NCBI GenBank assembly: GCA_944474755.1
Contig: OX104120.1
Span: 37,552,067-37,616,066 of the forward strand
Source of the DNA: Limnoperna fortunei
Taxonomy: Eukaryota; Mollusca; Bivalvia; Mytilida; Modiolidae
Direction: 5' to 3'
Length of the DNA: 64,000 bases
Part shown: one piece after another, positions 60,280 through 64,000 of the stretch
Layout of the letters: each line of letters begins with the position of its first letter
How positions within the stretch are numbered: the first letter of the stretch is position 1
Made by a program: the position numbers and the translations under genes
Notes under the pieces: model-generated
Told to the model about the DNA's origin: nothing
Seen by the model: the letters and a program-made list of their open reading frames with translations, nothing else
The model's database searches: none

Positions 60280-60844
60280 GACTAAACTCTACCGTGTCAT
60301 TCCGATGGGATTTTGCCTGTCAAAATTAAAAACTGCTACCGCGTTTGATCGAATTTATGGACCTTTGGTAAATTTTTTATTACACTTTTTGAAATCAACA
60401 ATTATTTTCCACAGCTAAACGGCGTTGTGAAATGCGGCTGAATTTTCATTTTGGTAGATCGAATTTCCATAGGAAGTCAGCCATTTTTGTTTCTAAAAGG
60501 GTCTAATGTTGTTTACAAACGTTCGTCTGCATTCGTAACTTACAATGGTATTCGGACAAACCGCGAGACTTTTCCCGCCTCAACTGCAGACGACATTACC
60601 CGAAGGATGGAATTTTCCTAACGTACACTTCCGTTCAAAACAAGGTCAAAATTTAGTATGGAAAATGGAGGTCTCAAAATGAAAATTCAGCCGCATTTCA
60701 CAACGCCGTTTAGCTGTGGAAAATAATTGTTGATTTCAAAAGTGTAATAAAAGATTTACAAAAGGATCATAAACTCGACCAAACGCGGCAGTTTTCCATT
60801 TTGACAGGCAAAATCCCGTCGGATTGACACGGTAAAGTTTAGTA
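60280..60844. mobile_element. 565-bp foldback MITE, TA-flanked
   Basis: Two inverted arms of about 180 bp start at the TA-flanked ends (TA at 60278-60279 and 60845-60846). Both read ACTAAACTYTACCGTGTCA inward and pass through ATTATTTTCCACAGCTAAAC to CGCATTTCACAACG-type sequence. A spacer of about 210 bp separates them. It is the same family as 35929-36126 (shared ends and interior) but with full double arms. A 78-codon minus-strand frame over the right arm is accidental. Confidence 0.8.
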
Positions 60845-60846
60845 TA

Positions 60847-61744
60847 GACTTTTTTAATGAAATACGCCGACGACCGGACGGTAATTGATTAAATTTGTGC
60901 TTGCTTAATATTAAGCCTAGAACTAGAACAGGATCTCGACAATTAGACCTGTAACAACAATGGAAGTTATACGGTAACACAAATTTATACATGTATCAAC
61001 GATGTTCCAGCAAAATCATTCGATTAACCTTGTAGCATATACAATCGATAAACCTAGTAGCACATACAAAGTCATTCTATTTGGCCGATTCCAAAACAGA
61101 AAACCAATATAAACAAAAGATGAAAAAATTTGAAAAATCAATTTTTAAAAAGACTAAGTTTTCCAGCCATTTGTTTTTAGAAATAGTTAGTCTTCCAACG
61201 GTTTACAGCTCAATAATGTTACATTTGAAAAAGAAATCTTTTAAATTATACAAAATTATAATAATATTTACTAGAGAAAACTTGAGTGAAAGAATCAATA
61301 CATCTTTTTCAAACCCAATCTCAGTTTGATTATTTCAACAGTCACATGACAGTAGCATGAAAACCTTAAATATCGTAAATAAGACACTTCACAGTATTAT
61401 TATTACACACGATGAAATTTCCAAAGCAATCAAAGAACATCAAATCGTAGCAGGGTAAACTAAAATAAAAACTAAAATTAAAAAATAAATAAATATGTTG
61501 TCACGATTGTTTGTAATAATATCTTCCATGAAACTAAAGTGGTAATTTACCAAAGATCATATTTTATTACTGTATGCACTACTAAGCGGTTTCGTGGCAA
61601 ACAGTTAAATATGCATTCTAATTTGTTGACTTCGAAAACGTATTCGATTATGTACACATAAATTCATTTTTGTTTAAACTTGTTTTTTTTTAAAGAATCA
61701 AAAATACCGAGAATTATTTATATTTATTGGGGAATAAATCAAGG
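60847..61744. other. no gene seen
   Basis: AT-rich. A lysine-rich 82-codon frame at 61081-61329 begins at a non-ATG codon and has no supporting feature. Confidence 0.4.
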
Positions 61745-61990
61745 AGGTGAAATAAATGATAAAACAGCAACACAACAAACAGACACTCAATACAAAAACT
61801 AAGCTACTCGAACCACATTAAAAAGCCGGGGGGTATTCCACGAGCTCCGGAAAGGTGAGCAACTCGTCCTCCACGCGTGGGTCCCGTCGCGTGAAATTTA
61901 AATATAGTAATTAGTCATATTCTGGGGTAGACATAAGACGAAGGAAAAGTGGTAAAGACGGAACAAATCAATTGTCTTTTTTGATTCAGA
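61745..61990 (+). repeat. dispersed repeat, copy 2
   Basis: AACACAACAAACAGACACTC, then AAAAGCCGGGGGGTATTCCA, GAGCTCCGGAAAGGTGAGCA and CCTCCACGCGTGG. It matches the order of a repeat that I know from mussel sequences and, loosely, 57820-58060. Confidence 0.55.
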
Positions 61991-63394
61991 AATTTTGTAT
62001 CACTTAACTAATTTTTTTACGTAATGATTTAATGATTTGAATCTTTCCAACCGTGAACCCTGTTTAATTAGCTTTCTTTTCTATCTAGACACTTCTATCC
62101 AGGAAATAAGGATCGAAAATACTGGCTTTTCCGTACCTTATCAATTGGGAGATGTATACTCCTTGCCGATTTTCCTGGAATGTTGCCACACAAAATTAAT
62201 ACTATCCATTTTACTGTAAATTTTGGTTATCAACCGACTTTTCTTGGTAATTTCTAGATGTAGATCACGGTATACCTAGTTGTCTCTGTGGTGTCCGTTA
62301 TGTTAAGTTCAATGGGGTAGATGCGACAACATCATCGAATTTAGGATCAAGCAGTGAAGCAGGTCATTCATATAGCATGTCTAGCGGAACTTGCAATTGA
62401 GGAGAGGGCTAACCAAATATTTTTTGGTGAAGCAAAGTTGAATCAACTGTTTTATTTTTTAAATAAAATAAATGGTACATTTCTTAGAATTGCTACAACT
62501 TGTATTAAATGTGAAAAAATATTTATCTCAATGAATGCTGACGATTAGGGCTGTGTTACCTTTTCTATATAATGGACCAAAATCTGGGATTCGAAAACTT
62601 CGTCATTTCAAAAAAACTTCCAGTACAGATGTATTAAATCTAAAAAAATTCAGCATAATTCTATGATTCATGGGAAATTGGAGAAATGCTATGCAATGAT
62701 AAAATTTGTGTCCAACTTTCTAGATAATTTTACACGCGCATTAGTAAGATATCGTATATGTTATATAAACTGATCTACATTAAACATAAACATTCCGGTA
62801 TTGATAACAAATGGTTGCCTTTTATTATTATTATTATAACTGCGGCATGCCATATTATTATAGGGCAATATTGATATTGTATTTATTTAAACAATCGATT
62901 GGTCTAAGCATAGAACAAAAGCTCAAAGATAAGTTTATGTTATCTTTGACGACATTTTATTTAGATAGGACTTATAGGATATTTTATCCATTGAAATTTC
63001 TTAAATTCTGATGATATGACCGTTTGTCAGTGAATGCAGGAAGAAGCCAAAATATACAAGTGCACATGGGACTCCACTGACGCTGAGTATGTCAAGTGTT
63101 TCGGTTTTTTAAAATGAAAATGATGAATATTAACTACACTATTGTTGCACACAAGCTACGGTTCATAAATTTACGAATATACATTTTCAACAGAAAATAT
63201 TGTTTGTGTTCACAAACGTTACGTAGATCTATTTATTATGTATCGGTAAATGTCTGTACTACTATTTAAAGTACAATTTTATAAAGTCTTTACACATTCA
63301 GTAAATATGGTAATATGTTACATTTCTTCTTAGTGTGTAAATATGCACTTTATTTAACGAGAAATTAAAATATCTGTGTTGTGTTAGACCTTAC
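61991..63394. other. no gene seen
   Basis: AT-rich; short plus-strand frames of 60-66 codons have no family features or splice context. Confidence 0.4.
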
Positions 63395-63718
63395 AGGGAG
63401 CGTTTCCAGTGCTCGACACACAGAGCAGCCCAGCGCGTCCCCGTGTGTAGACGAGTTGAAGAGTGACACGTTCCTTGCACGATAGAGACCATTTTAGTAG
63501 AAAGAGTAGGCTCATTGTAGCCACTATTACAAGGCTAAATGTTCTGCTTCTACTCAAAACTCCATACTTTTCCAATGGCAGTCAAAATTGTGTTCCTTAT
63601 GTCCCATTCCACCCCCATTTTCCGTTGATTTATTTTTGTTAATTTGTTCTCGTCCTGAATATAGCTGAAATATCGCTCGCTGGTAGTACATGTAAACCAA
63701 ACATTCAATCGATCCATC
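63395..63718 (+). repeat. SINE-B copy
   Basis: From CAGGGAGCGTTTCCAGTGCT and AGCAGCCCAGCGCGTCCCCG to GCTGAAATATCGCTCGCTGG and CCAAACATTCAATCGATCC. It lacks part of the GC-rich middle. The two minus-strand frames over it are shadows. Confidence 0.8.
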
Positions 63719-64000
63719 AATCTATGATGGATATACCACAGGAATAAACTGCACACAACCAGTTACGTCAATTGGGTAAATTTTGCATACAGAACTAAAG
63801 GAAACAATGTATAATTTTTAAGTGCCGAGGTAATGGATGGACGATTTGGTCGGTATTTAATAAAATGAATAATAAAGATTTAATCTTGAAAGAATATAAG
63901 AATTAGATGTGCATTCAACAAAATTGAACCCCAGTTCTTTCGTAACAGGTTATCAGCAGTAATATAACATGCATCGAAAGTGGACATATACTCAATACAT
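63719..64000. other. no gene seen
   Basis: AT-rich end of the window. Confidence 0.5.

Noticed and set aside
1..64000. CRISPR array, bacterial operon or phage
   Set aside because: No regularly spaced short repeats with unique spacers, no dense coding, no ribosome-binding-site pattern; the intron and SINE content shows a eukaryotic genome.

Overview
The window looks like nuclear DNA of a lophotrochozoan, most probably a bivalve and possibly a mussel relative (Mytilidae). The evidence is AT-rich intergenic sequence, small exons split by GT-AG introns, many tRNA-headed SINEs whose core and 3' tail resemble SINEs I know from mussel genomes, reverse-transcriptase remnants of a type frequent in bivalve assemblies, and typical bivalve protein families (C-type lectin, TRIM/NHL-like propeller, CUB membrane protein). 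The species is inference; nothing in the window fixes it. There are no bacterial operons and no CRISPR array.

Layout. 0-6 kb is repeats: a SINE split by a Mutator-like MITE, a second SINE-like family (called SINE-B here), and an element built of small palindromes. 6.1-8.7 kb holds a retroelement fragment, a 448-bp tandem array with a tRNA-like head, and three exons of a C-type lectin. 9.1-16.6 kb carries two decayed copies of one reverse transcriptase and a decayed hAT transposase on the minus strand. 18.6-19.2 kb is an NHL-propeller pseudogene. 23.6-32.5 kb, minus strand, is the main gene: at least seven exons encoding two CUB domains, one membrane helix and a cytoplasmic tail with three PPxY motifs. 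Its 5' end is not resolved.

35.9-41.4 kb is rich in inverted repeats: a TA-flanked MITE, a roughly 750-bp foldback, a 118-bp near-perfect hairpin, a 24-bp palindrome and a 23-bp-arm hairpin inside a tandem repeat. 43.3-48.7 kb contains diverged tandem segmental repeats and many SINE copies. 49.7-54.4 kb contains apparently identical long direct repeats (208 bp and 673 bp) in the order R-D-R-D. 57.4-59.2 kb holds a compact two-exon gene for a small secreted 12-cysteine protein, with TATA-like sequence, signal peptide and poly(A) signal. 59.5-60.9 kb contains a large foldback MITE whose spacer shares a conserved reading frame with a separate locus 1 kb away.

The genes do not form a pathway. 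Three of them (lectin, CUB protein, cysteine-rich protein) would act at the cell surface or outside the cell. Most of the window is mobile-element debris, and several insertions can be shown to be real from exact target-site duplications.
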